The notes below the pieces were generated by a model that saw only the letters and a list, made by a program, of their open reading frames with translations, had not been told where the DNA came from and searched no databases. Positions 8,271 through 15,827 of a DNA stretch of 39,268 bases are shown one piece after another. Source of the DNA: Bacillota bacterium. Its GTDB lineage: Bacteria > Bacillota > Clostridia > Lachnospirales > Lachnospiraceae. The translations under genes and the position numbers were made by a program. Position 1 is the first letter of the stretch, and each line of letters begins with the position of its first letter. Where the stretch lies: the NCBI GenBank assembly GCA_023424995.1, contig JAFADH010000307.1:1-39268 (forward strand), read 5' to 3'.

Positions 8271-8813
8271 ATGGAATTCAATCAAAGTCAGACCTATGCC
8301 AATCTGAGGTCAGCCATGGAACGGGAATTGATGGTCAGTACGTTATATCGGATATATGGTGATCAGGCAAGGGAGAACGGATTTAACGAGATAGGCAATA
8401 TATTTGACACCATAGCCAGGAATGAGCTGGAGCACGGCAGAATATTCTTAAGACAGATCAATAACGGTACGATACCGTACACCGAGGAAAACCTCCGGAA
8501 CTCAGCGGCTCTGGAAGTAGCTACCGGTGAGTTATACCGCCAATATGCCGTTGTTGCCACGGAGGAAGGCTATACGGATATTGCCGCATTATTCAACGGT
8601 ATCTCCAATATAGAATTTAATCATGATCTGGCATTCACCACACAGTACGAAGATGTGATAAGGGACCAGGTCTTCTGTAAACCGGGGGAGACTCTCTGGA
8701 TCTGTATGGCCTGCGGCAATATCCTGAGCGGTCAGTGCGCTCCGGAAATATGCCCCATATGCAGCTTACCCCAGAGCTACTACAGAGTATATACCGGTGA
8801 GGAAGACATATAG
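8271..8813 (+). CDS. Rubrerythrin-like ferritin-fold protein with rubredoxin-like tail
   Basis: A 180-aa non-heme iron protein. The N-terminal four-helix bundle has Glu/His metal motifs NELEHGR and NIEFNHD plus earlier MERELM. The C-terminal 35 residues form a rubredoxin-like knuckle with CMACG and CPICS pairs. It probably reduces peroxide or handles iron in an anaerobe, by analogy with rubrerythrin. The ATG at 8271 has GGAGG seven bases upstream; the earlier in-frame ATG at 8235 overlaps the promoter. The spacing between cysteine pairs (with an extra Cys in GQCAPEIC) is longer than in classical rubredoxin domains. A second, canonical rubrerythrin lies at 25004-25558. Confidence 0.85.
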   Translation: MEFNQSQTYANLRSAMERELMVSTLYRIYGDQARENGFNEIGNIFDTIARNELEHGRIFLRQINNGTIPYTEENLRNSAALEVATGELYRQYAVVATEEGYTDIAALFNGISNIEFNHDLAFTTQYEDVIRDQVFCKPGETLWICMACGNILSGQCAPEICPICSLPQSYYRVYTGEEDI

Positions 8814-8817
8814 GCCG

Positions 8818-9438
8818 TCATGCCTTTAAATATTTATTATAGAATTCGTCATATGTAAGCCTGCTGAGATAAACTTCCTTTGCCAGTCCTCTGCCCAGGT
8901 ACCGGTAATGCCAGGGCTCATAGTCATAACCTGTGATTTTCTCCATACCCTTGGGATAGCGCAGGATAAAGCCATACCAATGGGCATTCCCAGACAGCCA
9001 TCGGAACTCGGGTGTATCTTCAAAGGATTGCTCCAAATCATTGATGTCAGCCGCAAGACCTGTCTGATGTTCACTGTGTCCGGGTCTTGCCGATACCCTG
9101 TCCCTCACGGCTTGATATTCCTCTATAGGAACGTCCGGTGTTATATTTTTATAATAGACCTCAGTTTGATAATCATAACTGCGAAATGCGGATACTATAT
9201 TAAGGTAGATCCCCTTTTGCCGGGCATCACCGGCCATCTCTTCAAACGCAAGCCTTGCTTCACGGCGGAGCATGAGACCCTTCGGATTGAACTCCAAAGC
9301 CACCTGCTCCAGATCCTCCGGTATGTAGCTGCTGTCCAGCTGACGGAATTTATCAACCAGCACCGCCGGACTTGACGGGTCGGTTATTCTGCTCACATCG
9401 GTATAATAATTGAGATTCGGTTTATTGCCAATCCTCAT
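8818..9438 (-). CDS. M15 (VanY/VanX-like) D-Ala peptidase without signal peptide
   Basis: Zinc D,D-carboxypeptidase or dipeptidase family of 206 aa. The SxHxxGxAxD motif is complete (His124, Asp131 in GHSEHQTGLAADI), as is the ExxH motif with catalytic Glu174 and zinc ligand His177 (YEPWHYRYLG); Arg86 (SAFRSYDYQ) is the usual substrate-binding residue. No signal peptide or TM precedes the domain: the protein begins MRIGNKPNLNYYTDV. This suggests a cytoplasmic enzyme, as in VanX or VanXY, or a non-classical export route. GGAGGGG lies about 12 bases before the ATG, a loose spacing. It converges with the ferritin-like gene, whose stop is four bases away. Confidence 0.85.
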   Translation of the reverse strand: MRIGNKPNLNYYTDVSRITDPSSPAVLVDKFRQLDSSYIPEDLEQVALEFNPKGLMLRREARLAFEEMAGDARQKGIYLNIVSAFRSYDYQTEVYYKNITPDVPIEEYQAVRDRVSARPGHSEHQTGLAADINDLEQSFEDTPEFRWLSGNAHWYGFILRYPKGMEKITGYDYEPWHYRYLGRGLAKEVYLSRLTYDEFYNKYLKA

Positions 9439-9604
9439 TTACTTATTCTCCCCTCCTATTAAATGCGTGCGTATATGGATATAATTAATCACGATAGGAT
9501 ATACAATCTCTTATATCAAATTATGCCGAACTTATGGATATAATGATAATTATGTTTTCCTGCAATCAAATTTTTCATATTATAACATATAATATGGCAA
9601 AAGA

Positions 9605-9640
9605 ATGGCTGACCGTACTCTCCCGAGTACCGTCAGCCAT
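9605..9640 (-). terminator. Intrinsic terminator downstream of the first CAP gene
   Basis: A 16-bp stem with one mismatch (ATGGCTGACCGTACTC against its complement) and a TCCC loop. On the minus strand it is followed by TCTTTTGCC. It lies beyond the palindromic repeat copy at 9652-9738. The rest of 9439-9766 is A/T-rich with no gene seen. Confidence 0.7.
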
Positions 9641-9651
9641 CTGTAAGGGAA

Positions 9652-9738
9652 GACATTATATCATGAATATAAGACGTATTCATGATCTTGCAGCTCCAAT
9701 CGGAATTCATAAATAAGCATATGATTCCTTATTCCGCT
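9652..9738 (-). repeat. Palindromic intergenic repeat, copy 1
   Basis: About 87 bp, matching 17017-17103 at 77 of 87 positions by hand alignment. It begins with GACATTATATCAT and contains hairpin ATCATGAATA/TATTCATGAT with a 7-nt loop, then a fully conserved 20-bp block, then a weaker GGAATTCATA/TATGATTCC hairpin. It sits directly downstream of the first CAP gene. The 3' half of the longer copy is missing here. Confidence 0.75.
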
Positions 9739-9766
9739 ATTATAATATCATTTAATTTATTCTGCA

Positions 9767-10573
9767 TTAGTCTGTAAAAACCTGTGTCCAGTAGATCGTT
9801 CCTCCGGATTGATATACTCCGACGCCGATCTTCCCAAAGTTCTTATTCAGAATGTTGGCTCTGTGCCCGGAAGAATTCATCCATCCGGTTACCACTTCCT
9901 GCGGTGTCTTCTGTCCATATGCGATATTCTCACCCGCCGCTTTATATGAGATTCCGAATTCCTTTAACACTGTCTGGAAGCCCGTTCCGTTGGGTCTCGT
10001 ATGGGAGAAGGACTTTACAGTTTCCTGGGCACGCTTGTCAGCTGCCGCAGTTAATGTGGTATTCGTTGTGAGTGCCTTAAGTCCTGCCTTCTCACGTTCA
10101 ATATTTACAAGCCGGAGAACTTCTTTTGCATAGTCACTCTGGGCGGTATTCGTAGTATTCTGCTTATTGGTAGTTGTTGTCTTTTCTGCTGTCTTATCCT
10201 TGTCCGTGGTCTTGGAAGTTGTCTCTGTTTTTGCAGGTGTTGTTTCTGTCTGCTTTTTATTGAAGTCGGCATATTTAGATTGAATCTTAGCCAAAGCTTC
10301 CTTCAGACCCTTGACATCTTTAATACTCTTCGTCGTAATATTGGTATAACCGCTATTACGAAGGTTATTCACAACATCCTTAACTGATTTGCAGTTGGAT
10401 AAGTTTATTTTTTTATAAACTGCCTTATTACTTGTAACACTTTTTACTACTTTTGTAGTATTAGGATTTGTATTAATTTCTTTCCCGTAACTGATTGAAT
10501 TCTGGCTGAAGCCAAAAGCAATGAGCAGCGACAATCCCAGTGTACATGCTGATGTTCTGATTAATTTATTCAT
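9767..10573 (-). CDS. Secreted CAP/SCP-domain protein (YkwD-like), long form
   Basis: A 268-aa extracellular protein with a signal peptide (ACTLGLSLLIAFGFSQ), a region of about 75 aa with VKDVVNNLRNSGYTNITT, a Thr/Lys-rich linker of about 45 residues, and a C-terminal CAP domain of about 120 residues. The bacterial CAP signatures are present: VNIEREKAGLKAL, FSHTRPNG, AGENIAYGQKTPQEVV, GWMNSSGHRANIL and YWTQVF. CAP proteins are common on Firmicute surfaces and spores; their activity is generally unknown. The ATG at 10573 follows AGGAGGT; the frame's longer N-terminus has no ribosome site and would hide the signal peptide. It is a paralogue of the gene at 11064-11582 and shares leader sequences with it. 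Confidence 0.92.
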   Translation of the reverse strand: MNKLIRTSACTLGLSLLIAFGFSQNSISYGKEINTNPNTTKVVKSVTSNKAVYKKINLSNCKSVKDVVNNLRNSGYTNITTKSIKDVKGLKEALAKIQSKYADFNKKQTETTPAKTETTSKTTDKDKTAEKTTTTNKQNTTNTAQSDYAKEVLRLVNIEREKAGLKALTTNTTLTAAADKRAQETVKSFSHTRPNGTGFQTVLKEFGISYKAAGENIAYGQKTPQEVVTGWMNSSGHRANILNKNFGKIGVGVYQSGGTIYWTQVFTD

Positions 10574-10632
10574 GGTTTGTACCTCCTTAGGTGCTTCTCT
10601 CTGTTGCATCCCCAGAGTAACATATAGGCCTG

Positions 10633-10657
10633 AGGGGTTCAACCGTAAGATTATGGT
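10633..10657 (-). promoter_or_regulatory. Leader block conserved between the two CAP genes, copy 1
   Basis: A 25-nt block 60 bp upstream of the first CAP start, matching 11643-11667 at 21 of 25 positions; on the minus strand its core reads AATCTTACGGTTGAACC. It could be an untranslated-leader element or operator. It matches no riboswitch consensus I can recall. Confidence 0.5.
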
Positions 10658-10809
10658 ATTATAAGAAATATTTTCCATTTTATTTCCTTTATTTGATATT
10701 TCAAAAACCATATTATGTATATTATTTTACTGTTATATCCATTTTTAATTATCTCATAAAGTCTGTGAAATCCTTTCTGTACAAGGGTTTCATGCAAATA
10801 TTATACATC

Positions 10810-10838
10810 AGCTCCAATGAATTTTATAAGATTTCTAT
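10810..10838 (-). repeat. Distal upstream block shared by the CAP genes, copy 1
   Basis: A 29-nt block on the plus strand (AGCTCCAATGAATTTTATAA then GATTTCTAT) matching 11746-11775 with one mismatch and one indel. It lies about 240 bp upstream of the first CAP start; copy 2 lies about 165 bp upstream of the second. It may be an upstream activator site or a duplication scar. The rest of 10574-10980 is A/T-rich with no gene seen. Confidence 0.55.
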
Positions 10839-10982
10839 GTAAAAGACAAGCCTTATTTTAATTGCTTTTTATAATCAATCTTTTTACGATTTTATTACAG
10901 TATTATTAAATTTCCCTTGTTTTATCTGATCCAGATACTATTTTATCTGAATCAGATGCCATTTTTTAGGCAAAAAAAAGGA

Positions 10983-11014
10983 ATGCAGCCGGTATCTGTG
11001 CATACCGGCCGCAT
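10983..11014. terminator. Bidirectional-looking terminator after the second CAP gene
   Basis: A 13-bp stem with one mismatch (ATGCAGCCGGTAT and complement) and a 6-nt loop. It is flanked by TTTTTTTT on the minus strand and TTTTTTTT on the plus strand, about 50 bp past the stop of the CAP gene at 11064. Confidence 0.9.
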
Positions 11015-11063
11015 TTTTTTTACTGCTTCATTATAATTTTGTATTTTACTATATATAATATTA

Positions 11064-11582
11064 TTAATTCGTAAAAATCTGTGTCCAGTAGAGTCTGCCG
11101 CCGGACTTATATACTCCGACTCCGATTTTGCCGAATTTCTTGCTCAGGATATTGGCTCTGTGTCCGGAAGACTTCATCCAGGTTGTAACTACTTCTTTCG
11201 GTGATTTCTGACCATATGCGATATTCTCTCCCGCTGCCTTATAAGAAAGCTTATACTCCTTAAATACCGTATAAAAAGGTGTCTTGTTCGGTCTTGTATG
11301 GGAGAAGGATTTAACAATTTCCTTCGCCCGTTTATTCGCAGCCTTGGAGATCGTTGAATTCGTGGTCAGCGGTTTAAGTCCGGCCTTCATTCGCTCGACA
11401 TTCACCAATCTGAGCACTTCCTTAGCATAGTTGTTAAGAGTTGTATTGCCCTTGTCAACATCCTGCAACACAGGTGCCGATGTCTTTGCAATCGCTGAAT
11501 TCAAAGAATTATGACCGATGCCAAATGCAAATAACAATGACAATATCAGCGTACATGCCAATGCTTTAACATATCTCTTCAT
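11064..11582 (-). CDS. Secreted CAP/SCP-domain protein, short form
   Basis: A 172-aa secreted paralogue of the neighbouring CAP protein. It has a signal peptide (LACTLILSLLFAFGIG), a short linker of about 25 residues in place of the long Thr-rich one, and a CAP domain with the same signatures (VNVERMKAGLKPL, FSHTRPNK, AGENIAYGQKSPKEVV, SSGHRANIL, YWTQIF). The ATG at 11582 follows GGGAGGT. The tandem arrangement and similar upstream sequences point to local duplication followed by loss or gain of the linker region. It lies downstream of lacZ on the same strand, with 190 bp between them and no clear terminator, so some read-through is possible. Confidence 0.92.
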   Translation of the reverse strand: MKRYVKALACTLILSLLFAFGIGHNSLNSAIAKTSAPVLQDVDKGNTTLNNYAKEVLRLVNVERMKAGLKPLTTNSTISKAANKRAKEIVKSFSHTRPNKTPFYTVFKEYKLSYKAAGENIAYGQKSPKEVVTTWMKSSGHRANILSKKFGKIGVGVYKSGGRLYWTQIFTN

Positions 11583-11642
11583 GATTAATACCTCCCTTGT
11601 TGTCACATAAGTTGCCACTAATAGCATAACATACGCAGGACA

Positions 11643-11667
11643 AGAGGTTCAATCCTAAGATTCTGGT
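11643..11667 (-). promoter_or_regulatory. Leader block conserved between the two CAP genes, copy 2
   Basis: Counterpart of 10633-10657, 61 bp upstream of the second CAP start; on the minus strand its core reads AATCTTAGGATTGAACC. Conservation at nearly the same distance from both start codons suggests a function in the leader. Confidence 0.5.
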
Positions 11668-11745
11668 GGTTGAAGCATGCTTTAACTAATTGTGAAAATA
11701 TTGCAATGTATAAAATAATATAATTCAAAATAAAATTATTTCATT

Positions 11746-11775
11746 AGCTCCAATGAATCCTTATAAGATTTCTAT
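11746..11775 (-). repeat. Distal upstream block shared by the CAP genes, copy 2
   Basis: Counterpart of 10810-10838, ending exactly at the last base of the lacZ stop codon. Confidence 0.55.
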
Positions 11776-14700
11776 TATACAGAGTATCCTTTCATGCGGA
11801 AGGAATATTCATAGTGCCTGTTGGCATACAGTGTAAATTCCGGATGTGTCTTTGCTCCCCAGCTGTCGTCACCGCCCACGCCCATCTGCTTATAGTTTAC
11901 CCGCAGTACTACTTTATCGCTGTCCGGCAATTTATAATGATGGTCATATGCTTCAATTTCAAACGGCGTATATGGCAATGCATTTAATTCAATATGAGGA
12001 ACCCCCGTTATCCTGAGACCTTTGCCCTTATTATTGGTGAGGGCCGCCCATCTGACCTCCGTACGGTTCGCACATTCCTGGGGTCTTAAGTAAGGTACCA
12101 TCTGTTCGCTTACCCTGCCCTTATATAAGCCCGTCTTCGCTCCCACCGCACGGTCCCAGTAATTCTCATGAGGACCTTTGCCGTACCAGGATAGATTGTC
12201 ATAGGATTTATCCAGAGTAAAAAGCATTCCGATCTCCGGTATCTCCGGAAGCTTATCTCCCGGAAACAATACCTCTTTGCATGTAATCTCTCCCTCCGGA
12301 GTAATAAGATAGGTTATTCTGCCCTTGGTCTCCCCTGCCGCAGGATACAGATATTCCACTTCAATTCTTATCTGTGTATCGGAAGCGCTGACTTTCATTG
12401 AGGACAACTCGCGGTCCAAGGAAGCTTCCCGCCATACGGCACACCGTTCCGGCAGTCTGTTACCCTTGTCATTGTCCGTGTAAGCCCTCCAGAAGTTCGG
12501 AACAGGTGCTTCTTTGATCAGTTCCTCGCCCTGATACCGGTAAGAATACAGTTTTCCGCTTTCTTTACAGAACCCGGCTGAAAAATCAGCTCCGGATACC
12601 TGATACCCCCCGGCATCCTCCTTAAGCGCAAGTGTTCCTCCGGGCAGCTTCGATACCGCTGCTTCTCTTGCTTTTACAGGAAGCAGGAATTGTTCATAAG
12701 CAATCTCATGGCCTTCGGCAGCCCATATATGATCTTCGGCAGTTAATAAGCTGACGGTAAGTATATACTCGTCCTTCGGACACTCCGACACCGGCATTGA
12801 ATATCCCAGGGTAACCTCAGCAGCGGTTAAGGGTTCTGCTTCAACCGGACCGGTTCCTTCCCGCACCACAACTCCGTTCTTCATAATTGACCAGACAAGC
12901 CGGTATTCCTTCAGATCGGTAAACAGGAATTTATTCTTCAGCCTGAGCTTGCCTGCCGCAAGGTCAACAGCCTCAAATACAACACTTTGATAGCATTTCT
13001 TAACTTCATAAAGCTTGGGGGTGACAGAACGGTCGGCGAAGATAATACCGTTGCCGCAGAAATTGCCGTCATGCCTTGGCTCATTGAAATCACCGCCATA
13101 GGCAAGGTATCTTGTTCCGTCCTTCGTCTCTGTCCAGATGGCCTGATCGATCCAGTCCCAGATGAAACCTCCCTGAAGAACCGGATATTCGTCAAACATA
13201 TCACAGTATTTGAATAAATCACCGCAGGAATTGCCCATGGCATGGCTGTATTCGCATAGAATGAACGGCTTCTTCGGATTATTCCGGGCATATGCCTCCA
13301 GAACCTCTATCTTCGAATACATGTGGCTCTCGATATCGGTGGCTGCTTCCCATCTTCTTGCATGTACCGTGCCTTCATAGTGTACAATTCGTGATGGATC
13401 CTGTTCCTTCAGAAAATCATGCATCTTAACAAAATTATCGCCTCCCCAGGCTTCATTGCCAAGGGACCAGATAAGTACGCAAGGGTGGTTTTTATCTCTT
13501 TGGAGCATGGAGTTGCAGCGGTCAAGCACTGCATTCGTCCACTCAGGTTTGCTTCCGGGCACGATACCGGGTGTCTCCTCCTTAGGTCCATAATCCCAGG
13601 TTCCGTGGGTCTCCAGATTCGTTTCATCTATGATATAGATACCATATTCATCGCAAAGCTCATACCAGGTTATATGGTTGGGATAATGGGAGGTCCGTAC
13701 CGCATTGATATTAAAAGCCTTCATCAGCCTGATATCCTCAAGCATCTCCCGGTATCCCAGCGCTCTTCCCGTATACGGGCTGAACTCATGACGGTCAACA
13801 CCCTGGAACAGGATGCGCTTTCCGTTCAGCAGCATAAGGTTATCCTTTATCTCAAAACGGCGGAAGCCTACCCTGCAGCTCTCTGTCTCCAGTAATACTC
13901 CGTTTGAATCATATAAGCTCAATACAAGGATATAAAGATTGGGATGCTCCGCACTCCACTTCAGCGGATTCTTAACAAAGACCTCCCCTGTCAGAGTAAG
14001 CTCGGTCTCCTTGTTGAGCTCCCCTGTCATTAAGATATCATCTGCAATTGCTTTTTGGCCCTTGTTATCGTATAGTTCCGCCTTAACGTCAAGTCTGCCA
14101 AGCTGTTTCCCGTAATAGTTAACCAGGGATGCCGTTACCTTAAGAACAGCATCCTCATATTGATCGTCCAGTTGTGTTACCGCGGAAAAATCATAGATAT
14201 GAGCTTCCGGCGCAGAATACAGGTAGACATCACGGAAAATACCGCTAAGTCTCCAGAAATCCTGGTCCTCCAGCCAGCTGGCATCACTCCAGCGGTATAC
14301 CTCAACCGCAAGCTTATTGTTACCTTCTCTCAGATAAGGCGTCAAATCAAATTCAGAAGGTGTGAAGGTATCTTCGCTATAACCTACGAAATCACCGTTC
14401 ACCCATACGTAAAACGCCGATTCAACCCCCTGGAAGCTAAGATATACGGGATTGTTCTTCCATTCCGGCGGTATCTGAAAGCTTCTGATATAAGAGCCCA
14501 CCGGATTATAAACTACCGGCGCAAAGGGAGGCTTTAAAGGCTCCGTATTCTCCCAGGGATATCTGACGTTCGTATATTGGGGATAATCATAACCCTGCAG
14601 CTGCCAGTGACCTGGGACCTTGATCTCCTTCCAGCCGCTGCTGTCATAATTATCTTCATAAAAGTTTGTAATTCTTTCCTCCGGAGTCCTGGCAAAATTG

Positions 14701-14891
14701 AATTTCCAATCTCCATTCAGGGAAATATAATGCTTTGACTTATCTCTTACCCCTGCCAGCGCTTCCTCCACCGTATCATATGGCATGAGCGTCGCATGCG
14801 CCTTCATTCTGTTTAACTGGAATATCTCAGGGTTATTATTCCATTCGGGATATCCGTTAACGGGCGGAGCATATTCGTATTTTTTTAACAT
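11775..14891 (-). CDS. lacZ: GH2 beta-galactosidase (LacZ type)
   Basis: Cytoplasmic beta-galactosidase of 1038 aa, the full length of the LacZ family. It has a jelly-roll sugar-binding domain (residues about 50-225), Ig-like domains, a TIM barrel from about 350 to 640, and a C-terminal beta-sandwich (small-chain domain) ending near 1030. The acid/base Glu480 lies in IWSLGNEAWGG and the nucleophile Glu547 in ILCEYSHAMGNS. VRTSHYPNH and GVDRHEF are also diagnostic. No signal peptide is present. It stands alone, with no permease or lac regulator beside it, and has its own promoter with a cre site in the leader. Substrate specificity (lactose or plant galactosides) cannot be settled from sequence. 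Confidence 0.96.
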   Translation of the reverse strand: MLKKYEYAPPVNGYPEWNNNPEIFQLNRMKAHATLMPYDTVEEALAGVRDKSKHYISLNGDWKFNFARTPEERITNFYEDNYDSSGWKEIKVPGHWQLQGYDYPQYTNVRYPWENTEPLKPPFAPVVYNPVGSYIRSFQIPPEWKNNPVYLSFQGVESAFYVWVNGDFVGYSEDTFTPSEFDLTPYLREGNNKLAVEVYRWSDASWLEDQDFWRLSGIFRDVYLYSAPEAHIYDFSAVTQLDDQYEDAVLKVTASLVNYYGKQLGRLDVKAELYDNKGQKAIADDILMTGELNKETELTLTGEVFVKNPLKWSAEHPNLYILVLSLYDSNGVLLETESCRVGFRRFEIKDNLMLLNGKRILFQGVDRHEFSPYTGRALGYREMLEDIRLMKAFNINAVRTSHYPNHITWYELCDEYGIYIIDETNLETHGTWDYGPKEETPGIVPGSKPEWTNAVLDRCNSMLQRDKNHPCVLIWSLGNEAWGGDNFVKMHDFLKEQDPSRIVHYEGTVHARRWEAATDIESHMYSKIEVLEAYARNNPKKPFILCEYSHAMGNSCGDLFKYCDMFDEYPVLQGGFIWDWIDQAIWTETKDGTRYLAYGGDFNEPRHDGNFCGNGIIFADRSVTPKLYEVKKCYQSVVFEAVDLAAGKLRLKNKFLFTDLKEYRLVWSIMKNGVVVREGTGPVEAEPLTAAEVTLGYSMPVSECPKDEYILTVSLLTAEDHIWAAEGHEIAYEQFLLPVKAREAAVSKLPGGTLALKEDAGGYQVSGADFSAGFCKESGKLYSYRYQGEELIKEAPVPNFWRAYTDNDKGNRLPERCAVWREASLDRELSSMKVSASDTQIRIEVEYLYPAAGETKGRITYLITPEGEITCKEVLFPGDKLPEIPEIGMLFTLDKSYDNLSWYGKGPHENYWDRAVGAKTGLYKGRVSEQMVPYLRPQECANRTEVRWAALTNNKGKGLRITGVPHIELNALPYTPFEIEAYDHHYKLPDSDKVVLRVNYKQMGVGGDDSWGAKTHPEFTLYANRHYEYSFRMKGYSV

Positions 14892-14934
14892 TACATATAC
14901 CTTACCTTTCGCGTAGTCTGCAAATTCCGGATTA

Positions 14935-14948
14935 TGAAACCGCTTTCA
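14935..14948 (-). promoter_or_regulatory. CcpA cre site (or GalR/LacI-type operator) upstream of lacZ
   Basis: TGAAACCGCTTTCA matches the catabolite-responsive consensus TGNAANCGNWNNCA at every fixed position. It lies 44 bp before the lacZ ATG and downstream of the predicted start point, a position typical of CcpA roadblock repression. A dedicated LacI-family regulator could read the same palindrome. Confidence 0.85.
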
Positions 14949-14981
14949 AATAACTGCGGTTTTTATCTGCATTCAATCATT

Positions 14982-15010
14982 ATTATGTATTATTTTCAGG
15001 AAAACGTCAA
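14982..15010 (-). promoter_or_regulatory. Sigma-A promoter of lacZ
   Basis: On the minus strand: TTGACG (15010-15005), a 17-bp spacer, CATAAT (14987-14982). Each hexamer matches five of six. The start point near 14975 puts the cre at about +28 to +41. Confidence 0.8.
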
Positions 15011-15153
15011 CCTAATAAATCTTTTTTGTTTATTTCGCCATGGCAGATCTTCCCTATATTCACAGTAATATTTCACACTATTATTACTTGTAATGGTAAT
15101 ACTAATGAAGAAGGTTAGTGCTTTCCTTGATATTATGGAAAGTGAGGAAGCTA

Positions 15154-15558
15154 ATGTTGAAACTTAAGTTATTTGGTTTTGCAATCGCAGGTATGATTGG
15201 ATGTATGAGTTTACTTCCCGTCAACGCTTTGGCATCCGAAACAAATTCGGAAACGGTAACACTGTCGGAAAACAACAAGGATCAGAAGGATAAAAAGCCC
15301 GCCTTTGAAGATACCCTGCAAAAGGCAATTGACAAGTGGGCAACTCTGACTGATAAGCAAAAAGCTGAAGTTTATGCTTTACTTGAGAAAGAGATGAAAG
15401 CCGAATTCAAGCTTCTTAACAAATTGGTTGATTTCGGCGTTCTCGAAAAATCCGATGCAAAAGCGATCTGTTCACGTATGCAGGAAAAGCTGGATGAACT
15501 GAGAAAAAGCGGAGAATTTCCTCTCGCCAAGCCGAGACATGAAAGAAAGCATAAATAA
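15154..15558 (+). CDS. Secreted DUF2680 (YckD-like) small protein
   Basis: A 134-aa exported protein with a signal peptide (FGFAIAGMIGCMSLLPVNALA), a short charged spacer, and a helical domain at about 50-120 of the DUF2680 type: LTDKQKAEVYALLEKEM, then FGVLEKSDAKAICSRMQE. It ends in a very basic tail (KPRHERKHK). Family function is unknown; members are short secreted helical proteins of Firmicutes. The ATG at 15154 has GAGG seven bases upstream, and a CTTTCC/GGAAAG inverted repeat (15121-15142) precedes it. An earlier ATG at 15118 lacks a ribosome site. A small Pro-rich gene follows 78 bp downstream. Confidence 0.8.
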   Translation: MLKLKLFGFAIAGMIGCMSLLPVNALASETNSETVTLSENNKDQKDKKPAFEDTLQKAIDKWATLTDKQKAEVYALLEKEMKAEFKLLNKLVDFGVLEKSDAKAICSRMQEKLDELRKSGEFPLAKPRHERKHK

Positions 15559-15636
15559 TCACAGCTGAAACGGATAGGTTACGGTTATAATATCCGGGAG
15601 CAGCACTGGCCTTCATAATAATGAAAGGAGATCACA

Positions 15637-15786
15637 ATGATGTATTATAAGACTAATCCCGCCCCGGACGGGCAGCCCAAGGACGAACCAAGGATCGAAA
15701 ACGATTATACGAAGCAGCCGGAGATTGAGCAGCCGAATCCTTCCACAGCCACACCGCCCATCCCGGAAGAGATGCCTCCAAGATAG
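15637..15786 (+). CDS. 49-residue Pro-rich hydrophilic protein
   Basis: A small gene starting ATG ATG with AAAGGAG seven bases upstream and ending TAG at 15786. The product begins MMYYKTNPAPDGQPKDEP and continues with a Pro/Glu-rich segment (KQPEIEQPNPSTATPPIPE) ending MPPR. It is acidic, Pro-rich and probably disordered, with no signal peptide. It follows the DUF2680 gene on the same strand and converges with the DUF4317 gene 41 bp away. I do not recognise a family. The strong ribosome site and strongly biased composition make it a likely real gene. Confidence 0.6.
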   Translation: MMYYKTNPAPDGQPKDEPRIENDYTKQPEIEQPNPSTATPPIPEEMPPR

Positions 15787-15827
15787 CTAAAACGGCCCTG
15801 TTAATGGATCGCCCTCTTCCCGTGAGT

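Noticed and set aside
11640..11670. GGTTCAATCC-like string resembling a tRNA T-loop in the CAP leader
   Set aside because: No acceptor or anticodon stems flank it on either strand, and the same string recurs in the other CAP leader, so it is a leader element.
13419..13895. 158-codon plus-strand frame inside lacZ
   Set aside because: Antisense to the beta-galactosidase active-site region; composition is the mirror of lacZ codons.
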